Positions 1 to 7,658 of a stretch of 64,000 nucleotides of DNA are shown here, one piece after another. The DNA lies in assembly GCF_018736105.1 (NCBI RefSeq), contig NZ_CP076135.1, positions 1,920,001-1,984,000 of the forward strand, in the 5' to 3' direction. The position numbers and the translations under genes were made by a program. The DNA comes from Bradyrhizobium sediminis. Lineage in GTDB: Bacteria; Pseudomonadota; Alphaproteobacteria; Rhizobiales; Xanthobacteraceae. The notes below the pieces were generated by a model, which was given only the letters and a program-made list of their open reading frames with translations, did not search any database and was not told the DNA's origin. Numbering within the stretch: position 1 is the stretch's first letter; every line of letters begins with the position of its first letter.

Positions 1-516
1 GATCCGCACCACGTCGCCGCGGCCGAACGACGGCAGCCAGCCCAGCACCACGGCGAACAGATAGATCAGGAGGATGCCGATCAGGAAGGTCGGCAGCGAG
101 ATTCCGATCAGCGACACCGCCTGGAATATCTTGGCCAGGAACGTGTCGCGTTTCAGCGCCGAATAGACTCCCATCAGGATGCCGAACACCATCGCGAAAA
201 TGGTGGCGCAGATAGCGAGTTCCAGCGTCGCCGGCATCCGCTCTTTCAGCAGGCTCGCGACCGGCTGGCGAAACTGATAGGAGACGCCGAATTTGAACTG
301 CGCGGCGTTGGCGAAATAGCGGGCGAACTGCAGCGGCACCGGATCGTCGAGCCCGAGCGACTTTCGCACGGCCGCGCGTTCGGCGGCCGGCGTATCCAGC
401 GAGACGATCTGGTTGACCGGATCGCCCGCGAACCGGAACATCGAGAACGAGATGATCCCGACCGCGATCATGACGCCGATGGCCTGGATGGCGCGACGAA
501 GAGTGAAAGCGAGCAT
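1..516 (-). CDS. ABC transporter permease, DppB/OppB family (C-terminus outside window)
   Basis: Reading leftwards from an ATG at 516, about 172 codons are open to the window edge, so the gene is partial. The N-terminus (MLAFTLRRAIQAIGVMIAVG) is a membrane segment. It is followed by a soluble stretch with the family pattern SLGLDDPVPLQFARYF and then further membrane segments, as in DppB-like inner-membrane permeases of peptide, nickel and opine importers. It lies 100 bp downstream of a matching periplasmic binding-protein gene on the same strand, so the two are probably co-transcribed. Remaining subunits should lie left of the window. The substrate cannot be read from this part. Confidence 0.88.
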   Translation of the reverse strand, partial: MLAFTLRRAIQAIGVMIAVGIISFSMFRFAGDPVNQIVSLDTPAAERAAVRKSLGLDDPVPLQFARYFANAAQFKFGVSYQFRQPVASLLKERMPATLELAICATIFAMVFGILMGVYSALKRDTFLAKIFQAVSLIGISLPTFLIGILLIYLFAVVLGWLPSFGRGDVVRI

Positions 517-567
517 GTGATCCTTTCACTTCTGTTCTGATGTGGACGTCGCTGTCGGGCGGAAACG

Positions 568-598
568 AAAAGTCCCGGGAGCGTGAAGCCACCGGGAC
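568..598 (-). terminator. Hairpin with short U-tract between binding protein and permease (attenuator-like)
   Basis: On the minus strand GTCCCGG pairs with CCGGGAC (572-578 and 592-598) across a 13-base loop, and four T residues follow. It sits between two genes that must be co-expressed, so partial termination that favours the binding protein is the likely role. The U-tract is short. Confidence 0.45.
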
Positions 599-616
599 CT
601 GGATGCTGCGACCGAC

Positions 617-2215
617 TTATTCCTGTTTGGTCATCCAGTAGGGCAGAACCGCGTTGTCGGCGCGCTGCACCACCTTGAGCTTTTTCGATACGCCCCATGC
701 CAGCGCCTGCTGGTGCAGCGGGATATAGCCGAAATCCTTGGCCATGATCTCGAACGCCTGCTTGATCAGCTGATCGCGTTTGGTCGTATCCGATTCAACC
801 AGCACCTTGTCGGCGAGCTCATCAAGCGTCTTGTTGCAGTAGCCGCCGAGATTGGCGTTACCGCGCGAGGATTTCGGATTGCCGCGGCAGCCCATGATGT
901 CGTAGAGCACGTTGTGGGCGTCGGAGGTGCCGGGAGTCCAGCCGAGCAAATAGAACGAGGTCTGGTAACCGCCGGCTTCCAGGACCTTGGCGAAATACTG
1001 CGCCTTGGGCTGCGCCAGCAAGTTGATCTTGACGCCGATGCGGGCCATCATGCCGACGATTGCCTGGCAGATCGCGGCGTCATTGACGTAGCGGTCGTTG
1101 GGGCAATCCATCGTGACTTCGAAACCGTCGGGATAGCCGGCCTCCGTCAGCAGCTTCTTGGCGCCGTCGGGATCAAATTTCGGACGGGTGAAGTCGCCCG
1201 ACAGCTTGAACAGTTGCGGTGCGATCATCAGCGCGGACGGCGTCGACAGGCCGCGCATCACGCGGGTCTTGATCAGCTCGACGTCCACTGCCTTGAAGAA
1301 CGCTTCGCGGACGCGGACATCCTTGAACGGGTTCTTGCCCTTGACGTTGGAATACAGCAGTTCGTCGCGGGTCTGGTCCATGCCGAGGAAGATGGTGCGC
1401 AACTCGGGGCCCTTCAGTACCTGGGCGTTCGCACTGGAGTCGACGCGGGCGATATCCTGGGTCGGAACCGGCTCGATGATGTCCACCTCGCCCGAGAGCA
1501 GCGCCGCCACACGCGTGGCGTCGGAGCCGATCGGCGTGAAGATGATCTCCTTGAGATTGTGCTGCGGCTTCTGCCACCAGTTCGGGTTGGCCTTGAACAC
1601 CGTCTTGACGCCGGGCTGGTGGCTTTCGATGGTGAAGGCGCCGGTGCCGTTGGCGTTGAGCGAGGCAAAACTCGGCGAGGTCGCGGCGGCCGGCGTCGGG
1701 GCTACCGCGTTGTTCGCCTCGGCCCATTTCTTGTCCATGATGTACCAGGTATCCCACTGCGAATGCAGAATGGGATTGGGCGACGTCAGGATGAAGTCCA
1801 CAGTGTAGTCATCGACCTTGACTACCTTGGCGTCCGCCGCAATGCGGGTTTGCAGGTTCGAGCCCTTGGCGCGAACGCGGTCGGCCGAGAACACCACGTC
1901 GTCGGCGGTGAGGGGATCGCCGTTCTGGAATTTGACGTTCTTGCGCAGGTGGAAGCGCCAGCGGGTCGGTTCCGGGGTTTCCCAGCTTTCGGCAAGCCCG
2001 GGAATGATCTTCAGATCCTTGTCGCGCGCGATCAGGCCTTCATAGACCTGCCCGAGATGTGCATGGGTGGTGGTCTCGTTGAGGGTGTAGGGGTCGAGCG
2101 ATTTGAGGTCGCCCTGGTTGGCGTAGCGCAGGGTCTGGGCCGATGCCGGGGTCATCGCGAAAGCGACGATCGAGAATGTGGTCGCTGCTGCGAACAAGGT
2201 TTGACGTACCGACAT
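617..2215 (-). CDS. ABC transporter periplasmic substrate-binding protein, family 5
   Basis: 532 residues. The N-terminus (MSVRQTLFAAATTFSIVAFA, then ASAQ) is a Sec signal peptide, giving a periplasmic product. The mature start TLRYANQGDLKSLDPY and the later WETPEPTRWRFHLRKNVKF are typical of SBP_bac_5 proteins that bind di- and oligopeptides, nickel complexes or opines. Length fits the family. It precedes a DppB-type permease on the same strand and diverges from a D-amino-acid-dehydrogenase-like gene across 201 bp, which hints at a peptide or amino-acid-derived ligand. That ligand link is inference. Confidence 0.92.
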   Translation of the reverse strand: MSVRQTLFAAATTFSIVAFAMTPASAQTLRYANQGDLKSLDPYTLNETTTHAHLGQVYEGLIARDKDLKIIPGLAESWETPEPTRWRFHLRKNVKFQNGDPLTADDVVFSADRVRAKGSNLQTRIAADAKVVKVDDYTVDFILTSPNPILHSQWDTWYIMDKKWAEANNAVAPTPAAATSPSFASLNANGTGAFTIESHQPGVKTVFKANPNWWQKPQHNLKEIIFTPIGSDATRVAALLSGEVDIIEPVPTQDIARVDSSANAQVLKGPELRTIFLGMDQTRDELLYSNVKGKNPFKDVRVREAFFKAVDVELIKTRVMRGLSTPSALMIAPQLFKLSGDFTRPKFDPDGAKKLLTEAGYPDGFEVTMDCPNDRYVNDAAICQAIVGMMARIGVKINLLAQPKAQYFAKVLEAGGYQTSFYLLGWTPGTSDAHNVLYDIMGCRGNPKSSRGNANLGGYCNKTLDELADKVLVESDTTKRDQLIKQAFEIMAKDFGYIPLHQQALAWGVSKKLKVVQRADNAVLPYWMTKQE

Positions 2216-2416
2216 TTGTTAAGGTTCTCCGCTGTGGCGCGAGGTTCATCGCTGCAATGACGGCAGCCATGGCCAATCCATTGTTGCCAGAGTTTGGCCG
2301 CTGCGCAAGGGCGATTTCAGCGAGGGCAGGTCGGTTTGCGCGCCGCTACCGCAACGGCCAGCTTCGCTGTAAGCAACGGGAACAAGAACGTAACATTCAA
2401 CTTTCGGAGTGCCGGG

Positions 2417-3670
2417 ATGGCGGATCTCAAGGCCGATGTTCTCGTATTGGGTGCGGGCATGGTCGGCGTCGGCGCTGCCCTGCACCTGCAGCAGCGGGGA
2501 CGCGACGTCATCCTGGTCGACCGGAACGAACTGGCCGGCGAAGAGACCAGTTTCGGCAATGCCGGACTGATCGAGTGTGCGTCGGTCTTTCCCTACATGT
2601 TTCCCCGGGATTTCGGCCAGATCCTGCGATACGCCATGAACCGCGCGCCGCAGGTGCGCTACAGCCTCGCCGACCTGCCGGCCTTCCTGCCGTGGATCCT
2701 GCGCTATTATCTGGCGTCCTCGCCGGAGCGGGCGCTGCACAGCGCGATGGCCGAATTGCCCCTGATCCGGGCCAGTCTCATCGAACATGAGGCCCTGATT
2801 GCCGAGGCCGGGGTTCCGGAATTGTTGCGGCGCGACGGCTGGATCAAGCTGTATCGCTCGGATGCGACGCTGGCCGATGCGTTGAGCGATTTCGAACGGG
2901 CCAGGCAGTATGGCGTCGCAGGCCATGTTCTCGACGGCAAGGCCATCGCGGCGCGCGAGCCCAATCTGAGCGGGGAGTTTTCAGGCGCGATCCATTTTCC
3001 TGCGCCCGGATTCGTTCCCGATCCGGGCGGACTGGCCAAGGCCTATGCGGCGCTGTTGGTACGCAAGGGCGGCCGCTTTCTCGTCGGCGATGCCAGGACC
3101 CTCGAACAGTCCGCCGGCGGATGGCGCATTGGCGGCTCCAGCGGTGCTGCGGTCGCGCGCGAAGTCGTGGTGGCGATGGGACCGTGGTCCGATCTGGTGT
3201 TTCGCCCGCTCGGTTATGCGATCCCGCTCAGCGTCAAGCGCGGCTATCATTTGCATGTGGCGGCGCGCGGCAATGCCGTGCTCAATCATCCCGTGCTCGA
3301 TGCGGACCAGGGTTTCGTGCTGGCGCCGATGAACCGCGGCATCCGGCTCACCACCGGGGTGGAGTTCGCCCGCCGCGACGCACCGCCGACCCCCGTTCAG
3401 CTGCAGCGCGCGCTGCCGCAGGCCCATGCGCTGTTTCCGCTGGGGGAGGCGGTCGACGCGAAACCCTGGATCGGCGCGCGGCCGTGTTTGCCGGACATGC
3501 TGCCGGTGATCGGGAGGGCGCCTCGCCACGCCGGGCTGTGGTTCGATTTCGGACACCAGCACCACGGCCTGACGCTCGGCCCCGCGACCGGCCGCCTGCT
3601 GGCTGAGATGATGACCGGCGAGACCCCGTTCGCCGATCCCACCCCCTTTGCGGTCGAGCGGTTCGGTTGA
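2417..3670 (+). CDS. FAD-dependent oxidoreductase, DadA-like (DAO family)
   Basis: 417 residues from ATG 2417. The frame is open further upstream, but this start puts the dinucleotide fold (DVLVLGAGMVGVGAAL) at residue 7, as usual in the family. The C-terminal block PCLPDMLPVIGRAP followed by GHQHHGLTLGPATG is the second FAD-contact region of the DAO/DadA family. Such enzymes oxidise D-amino acids or other secondary amines to imino acids and pass electrons to the respiratory chain. Divergent from the peptide-type binding protein. Exact substrate unknown. Confidence 0.88.
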   Translation: MADLKADVLVLGAGMVGVGAALHLQQRGRDVILVDRNELAGEETSFGNAGLIECASVFPYMFPRDFGQILRYAMNRAPQVRYSLADLPAFLPWILRYYLASSPERALHSAMAELPLIRASLIEHEALIAEAGVPELLRRDGWIKLYRSDATLADALSDFERARQYGVAGHVLDGKAIAAREPNLSGEFSGAIHFPAPGFVPDPGGLAKAYAALLVRKGGRFLVGDARTLEQSAGGWRIGGSSGAAVAREVVVAMGPWSDLVFRPLGYAIPLSVKRGYHLHVAARGNAVLNHPVLDADQGFVLAPMNRGIRLTTGVEFARRDAPPTPVQLQRALPQAHALFPLGEAVDAKPWIGARPCLPDMLPVIGRAPRHAGLWFDFGHQHHGLTLGPATGRLLAEMMTGETPFADPTPFAVERFG

Positions 3671-3785
3671 CCATATCTGGCGAATGAAGGCTCGAGGCCC
3701 GGTTTCCTCCGGTCAGGCCGCTTGCTTCGCCCAGCCTGTCGCGGCGATACTGCGACTAGCTGTCAAGAAGCAGTCAGGAGCCGAC

Positions 3786-4052
3786 ATGAAGATAAACGTT
3801 GAAATAGACTGCACGCCGCTCGAAGCCCGGCAGTTTTTCGGGCTTCCGGACGTGCAGCCGATGCAGACGGCCGTCATGGAGAATCTCCAGAAGCAGATGA
3901 TGGCCAACATCGAAAAGGTTTCGCCGGAAGCGCTGGTGCAGAGCTGGTTCACCTTCGATCCGAAAATCGCCGAGCGGTTTCAGGACATGTTCGTGACCAT
4001 GGCCGGCCTCGGCGGTGTGCGCGGCGCCGACAAGAAGTCCGGCGACAAGTAG
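3786..4052 (+). CDS. Small DUF6489-type protein
   Basis: 88 residues from ATG 3786, with AGGAG seven bases upstream. It begins MKINVEIDCTPLEARQFFGL and contains a probable amphipathic helix (QTAVMENLQKQMMANIEK). There is no signal peptide, membrane segment or Cys cluster beyond one Cys. I recognise the family as DUF6489 from its N-terminal pattern; no function is established. The next gene, a lipase-like hydrolase, starts 6 bp after its stop, so the pair is very likely co-transcribed at the head of a lipid-related run. Confidence 0.75.
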   Translation: MKINVEIDCTPLEARQFFGLPDVQPMQTAVMENLQKQMMANIEKVSPEALVQSWFTFDPKIAERFQDMFVTMAGLGGVRGADKKSGDK

Positions 4053-4057
4053 TAGCG

Positions 4058-4855
4058 ATGCCAGCCGACCGCAGCGAACCGCAGCCCACCGGCCGGCTTC
4101 GTCCGCCGTCGCTCGGCCTGCTGCTGGCCGAGGCGAGAGGGATCTTCGAACTCAACGCCAGCCTGATGCTGTCGCCGCTGTTGATGCGCGCACCGCGCGG
4201 CGACGGCCATCCGGTGCTGCTGCTGCCGGGGTTCCTCGCCAGCGACCTGTCGATGGCGCCGATGCGGCGATATCTCAGGGAACTCGGCTACGACGCCCAT
4301 GCATGGCGGATGGGCCGCAACCTCGGCGGCGTGTCGCGGATGCGAACCGCGCTGCGCGGCCGGCTTGCCGAAATTCATGCCGCCACCGGCCGCAAGGTCA
4401 GCATCGTCGGGTGGAGCCTCGGCGGCGTCTATGCGCGCGACCTGGCGCTGCAGGTCCCTGACATGGTGCGATCGGTGGTCACGTTGGGAAGCCCGTTCGC
4501 AAACGACGTGACGGCGACCAACGCCACGCGGCTCTATGAGGCGTTGTCAGGGGAGGGGGTCGAGGACGACCCGGAGCTTCGCGCCGCGATATCGGGCGAT
4601 CTGCCGGTTCCGGCTACGTCGATCTATTCGCGCACCGACGGCATCGTGAACTGGCGAACCTGCCTGCTGCGTCCCTCCGATATCGCCGAGAACATCGAGG
4701 TCCGTTTTGCCAGCCATATCGGGCTCGGCGTCAATCCGGCCGCGCTGTGGGCGGTTGTGGATCGTCTGGCCCAGGCCGAGGGCGAATTTAAGCAATTTGA
4801 CCGATCGGGGCCGTTTGCCATTGCATATGCGGCTCCGGAAAATGCACAATTGTGA
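4058..4855 (+). CDS. Alpha/beta hydrolase, lipase/PGAP1-like
   Basis: 265 residues. The strand-loop VLLLPGFLASD supplies the oxyanion region, VGWSLGG places the nucleophile at Ser120, and the candidate acid and base lie in SRTDGIVNW and ASHIGLG. No signal peptide, so cytoplasmic. It is closely similar in architecture to the protein at 16471-17241, which shares DGHxVLxLPG, GRNLG, VGWSLGG, SRTDGI and the HxGxGxxPxxxxxVxDRLAQ tail. It lies immediately upstream of a wax-ester/diacylglycerol acyltransferase, consistent with acyl-ester turnover. The substrate is not determined. Confidence 0.85.
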   Translation: MPADRSEPQPTGRLRPPSLGLLLAEARGIFELNASLMLSPLLMRAPRGDGHPVLLLPGFLASDLSMAPMRRYLRELGYDAHAWRMGRNLGGVSRMRTALRGRLAEIHAATGRKVSIVGWSLGGVYARDLALQVPDMVRSVVTLGSPFANDVTATNATRLYEALSGEGVEDDPELRAAISGDLPVPATSIYSRTDGIVNWRTCLLRPSDIAENIEVRFASHIGLGVNPAALWAVVDRLAQAEGEFKQFDRSGPFAIAYAAPENAQL

Positions 4856-4935
4856 CTAGCGTCCCGGCAACAGGGACCGCCTGAACGGCAAGAAGCGCCA
4901 AAAAAAGGCGCCGCGTGATCTGCGGGAGGGAAAAC

Positions 4936-6483
4936 ATGAGTGACGCCAAGAAACTGTCGTCGATGGACGCGTCGTTTCTGTATCTGGAAACGCCGGAAAT
5001 GCCGATGCATGTCGGGAGCATGGCGATCTTCCGCCTGCCCGACGACTACAAGGGCGACTTCTTCGAGGACTTCAAGGCGATGATCGCCTCGCGGCTGCAT
5101 ATCGCGCCGATCCTCAAGGCCCGCCTGGAAAAGGCGCCGCTCGACATCGATCACCCCTCCTGGGTCGAGGACGACCAGTTCGACATCGACCGCCACATCT
5201 TCCGCGGCAGCCTGCCGGCGCCGCACGATCGCGCGACGCTGGAACGGATCGTCGGCTGGATGCATGCCAAGTTGCTCAACCGCGCCCGCCCGCTCTGGGA
5301 GTTCTATGTCTTCGAAGGCATGAAGGACAACGAGATCGGCCTTTATTCCAAGATGCATCACGCCTGCATCGACGGCGGCGCCGGCGCGGCGCTGACCAAC
5401 ATGATCTACGACGTGACGCCGATCCCGCGGACGATCGAGCCGCCGACGGCGCGCGCCAAGGTCGGGCAGGAGCCGCGCGACATCGCCGCCAACCTGATCG
5501 ATTCCTATCAGCAGCTCTGGCGCCAGCCGTTCGACGGCGCCACTGCGCCGAAGAGCATCGACCTGCCGCGCTCGGGAAAGAGCGATCTCGGGTCGATCCT
5601 GTTCGACAACGCGATGTTCCAGATCGAAAGCGCGGTAAAGTTCGCTGGCAGTATTCCCACCATGCTGAAGAGCGTCTCCGACGTGGTCGGCAAGATTTCC
5701 GATCCGAAATCGCGCGACAGCATCGCCAGCATGGTGTCGCCGTCGACCGTCCTGAACAAGGCGATTTCGTCGGAGCGCAGCTTTGCCGGCGTTTCAATCT
5801 CGCTCTCGCGCGCCAAGGCGCTGGCCAAGCAGTCCGGCGGCAAGCTCAACGACGTGGTGCTGGCGCTCGCCTCCGGCGTGGTCCGGCGCTATCTGCTCGA
5901 GCAGGGCGCGTTGCCGACCAAATCGATGACGGCCGCGGTGCCGATCTCGCTGCGCGAGGAGGGCAATACCGACGCCAACAACCAGGTGTTCGGCATGATC
6001 TGCTCGATCGCCACCAATATCGAGGATCCCAAGGCGCGGCTGGAGGCTATCATCGCGCAATCCACCAAGTCGAAGGAGATGTCGCATCCGCTGCGGGCCC
6101 TGATGCCGCAGGTCTCCAACGTCTCGATGCTGGGCGCGCCGATCCTGGTCCAGATCCTGGCGCTGCTGTACAGCCGCTCCAACCTGTCGGACGTGCTGCC
6201 GCCGGCGGCGAACGTCACGGTGTCCAACGTGCCGGGGCCGCGGCAGACGCTGTATGCGGCAGGTGCCGAGTTGCTGCACATCTTCCCGGTGTCGATCTCG
6301 ACCCACGGCATGGCGCTCAACATCACCGTGCAGAGTTATCGCGACCAGCTCGATTTCGGCTTCATCGCCGGCGCCAACATCATCCCGCATGTGCAGGTTC
6401 TGTGCGACATGCTGCCGGGGGAATTCGCAGCACTGGAAGCGGCCTACGCGCCTCCGGCCGATCTGACCAGCGCCGCAAGCTGA
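4936..6483 (+). CDS. Wax ester synthase / diacylglycerol acyltransferase (WS/DGAT)
   Basis: 515 residues from ATG 4936, chosen because GGAGGG lies 7 bp upstream and the protein then opens with SSMDASFLYLETPEMPMHVG as in family members. The catalytic HHxxxDG motif is present (His141-His142 to Gly147, MHHACIDG). The C-terminal region with NVTVSNVPGP and the tail PHVQVLCDMLPGEF also match. These enzymes esterify fatty alcohols or diacylglycerol with acyl-CoA to make storage lipids at the membrane-cytosol face. Neighbouring lipase-like and epoxide-hydrolase genes read in the same direction; the latter follows after 28 bp. Confidence 0.93.
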   Translation: MSDAKKLSSMDASFLYLETPEMPMHVGSMAIFRLPDDYKGDFFEDFKAMIASRLHIAPILKARLEKAPLDIDHPSWVEDDQFDIDRHIFRGSLPAPHDRATLERIVGWMHAKLLNRARPLWEFYVFEGMKDNEIGLYSKMHHACIDGGAGAALTNMIYDVTPIPRTIEPPTARAKVGQEPRDIAANLIDSYQQLWRQPFDGATAPKSIDLPRSGKSDLGSILFDNAMFQIESAVKFAGSIPTMLKSVSDVVGKISDPKSRDSIASMVSPSTVLNKAISSERSFAGVSISLSRAKALAKQSGGKLNDVVLALASGVVRRYLLEQGALPTKSMTAAVPISLREEGNTDANNQVFGMICSIATNIEDPKARLEAIIAQSTKSKEMSHPLRALMPQVSNVSMLGAPILVQILALLYSRSNLSDVLPPAANVTVSNVPGPRQTLYAAGAELLHIFPVSISTHGMALNITVQSYRDQLDFGFIAGANIIPHVQVLCDMLPGEFAALEAAYAPPADLTSAAS

Positions 6484-6511
6484 AGCCCAGAACGAGAGTG
6501 AGATATCAGCG

Positions 6512-7507
6512 ATGATCGAAATGCCGCCGCTGCAATTCGCCCAGACCAACGGCATTCGCATGGGCTACTACGAAGCCGGTCCCAAGACCGACAAGCCGCC
6601 GGTGATCCTGTGCCACGGCTGGCCGGAGATCGCGTTTTCCTGGCGTCACCAGATCAAGGCTTTGAGCGAGGCCGGCATCCGGGTGATCGCGCCGGATCAA
6701 CGCGGCTATGGCGCCACCGACCGGCCTGAACCGGTCGAAGACTACGACATCGAGCACCTCACCGGCGATCTCGTCGGCCTGCTCGACCATCTCAAGATCG
6801 ACAAGGCGATCTTCGTCGGTCACGATTGGGGCGGCTTCGTCGTCTGGCAGATGCCGCTGCGTCACATCGATCGCGTCGCCGGGGTGGTCGGGATCAACAC
6901 ACCGCACACCAATCGTGCGCCGGCCGATCCGATCGAGCTGTTCCGGCAGCGCTTCGGCGAGCACATGTATATCGTGCAGTTCCAGGACCCGGCGCGCGAG
7001 CCCGACAGGATATTCGGCAGCCGTGTCGAGCAGACCTTTGATGCCTTCATGCGCAAGCCGGTGCCGCGCAGCGATACCGCGCCGGCGGAGCAGGTGGTCG
7101 CCGGCGTCGGAGCTTCACCGCGGCTCAATCTGGCATTTCCGCAAATGATTGCCGCTTACGACGCCAGGCATGACCCGCGGACGCCGATCCTGTCGCCGGA
7201 AGAGAAAAAGGTTTTCGTCGACACGTTCACAAGATCCGGCTTCACCGGCGGCATCAACTGGTACCGCAACATGTCGCGCAACTGGCGGCGCTCGGCCGGG
7301 ATCGACCACACCGTGCGGGTGCCGTCGCTGATGATCATGGCCGAAAACGACCACGTGCTGCCGCCGTCCGCGGCCGACGGCATGGAGAAGATCGTCCCCG
7401 ATCTCGAGAAGTATCTGGTCCGGGACAGCGGCCATTGGACGCAGCAGGAAAAACCGGACGAGGTCAGCGCCAAGCTGATCGAATGGCGTAGAAAGCGATT
7501 TGGGTGA
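6512..7507 (+). CDS. Alpha/beta hydrolase, soluble epoxide hydrolase type
   Basis: 331 residues. The oxyanion motif HGWP (His35-Pro38), nucleophile Asp105 in GHDWGG, the lid motif NWYRNM carrying a putative epoxide-polarising Tyr, and the catalytic His308 in SGHWTQQE make epoxide hydrolase more likely than haloalkane dehalogenase or simple esterase. It would convert epoxides to vicinal diols in the cytosol. It follows the WS/DGAT gene by 28 bp with GAGAGTGAG upstream and precedes a P450 fusion that can epoxidise fatty acids, so joint fatty-acid epoxide handling is plausible inference. Confidence 0.88.
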   Translation: MIEMPPLQFAQTNGIRMGYYEAGPKTDKPPVILCHGWPEIAFSWRHQIKALSEAGIRVIAPDQRGYGATDRPEPVEDYDIEHLTGDLVGLLDHLKIDKAIFVGHDWGGFVVWQMPLRHIDRVAGVVGINTPHTNRAPADPIELFRQRFGEHMYIVQFQDPAREPDRIFGSRVEQTFDAFMRKPVPRSDTAPAEQVVAGVGASPRLNLAFPQMIAAYDARHDPRTPILSPEEKKVFVDTFTRSGFTGGINWYRNMSRNWRRSAGIDHTVRVPSLMIMAENDHVLPPSAADGMEKIVPDLEKYLVRDSGHWTQQEKPDEVSAKLIEWRRKRFG

Positions 7508-7521
7508 CGAACGTGCACCGT

Positions 7522-7604
7522 CGTCATTGCGAGCGAAGCGAAGCAATCCATCTGGCCATAGCGAAGACTGGATTGCTTCGTCGCAAGGGCTCCTCGCAAT
7601 GACG
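7522..7604. repeat. Palindromic intergenic repeat, family A
   Basis: Starts CGTCATTGCGAGCGAAGCG and ends GCTCCTCGCAATGACG, with inner arms AAGCAATCC and GGATTGCTTC. It folds as one long imperfect hairpin. A second copy lies at 14879-14959. Confidence 0.85.
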
Positions 7605-7658
7605 AGGTAAGAGCAGGGCTCGTTGCTAGGATTAAGACAAGGCAGGGGTAATATCGCG

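Noticed and set aside
713..2260. Open frame of about 515 codons opposite the peptide-binding protein gene
   Set aside because: It mirrors the third-position GC bias of the real gene, has no recognisable domain and no ribosome-binding site, and the opposite strand has a signal peptide and full family motifs.
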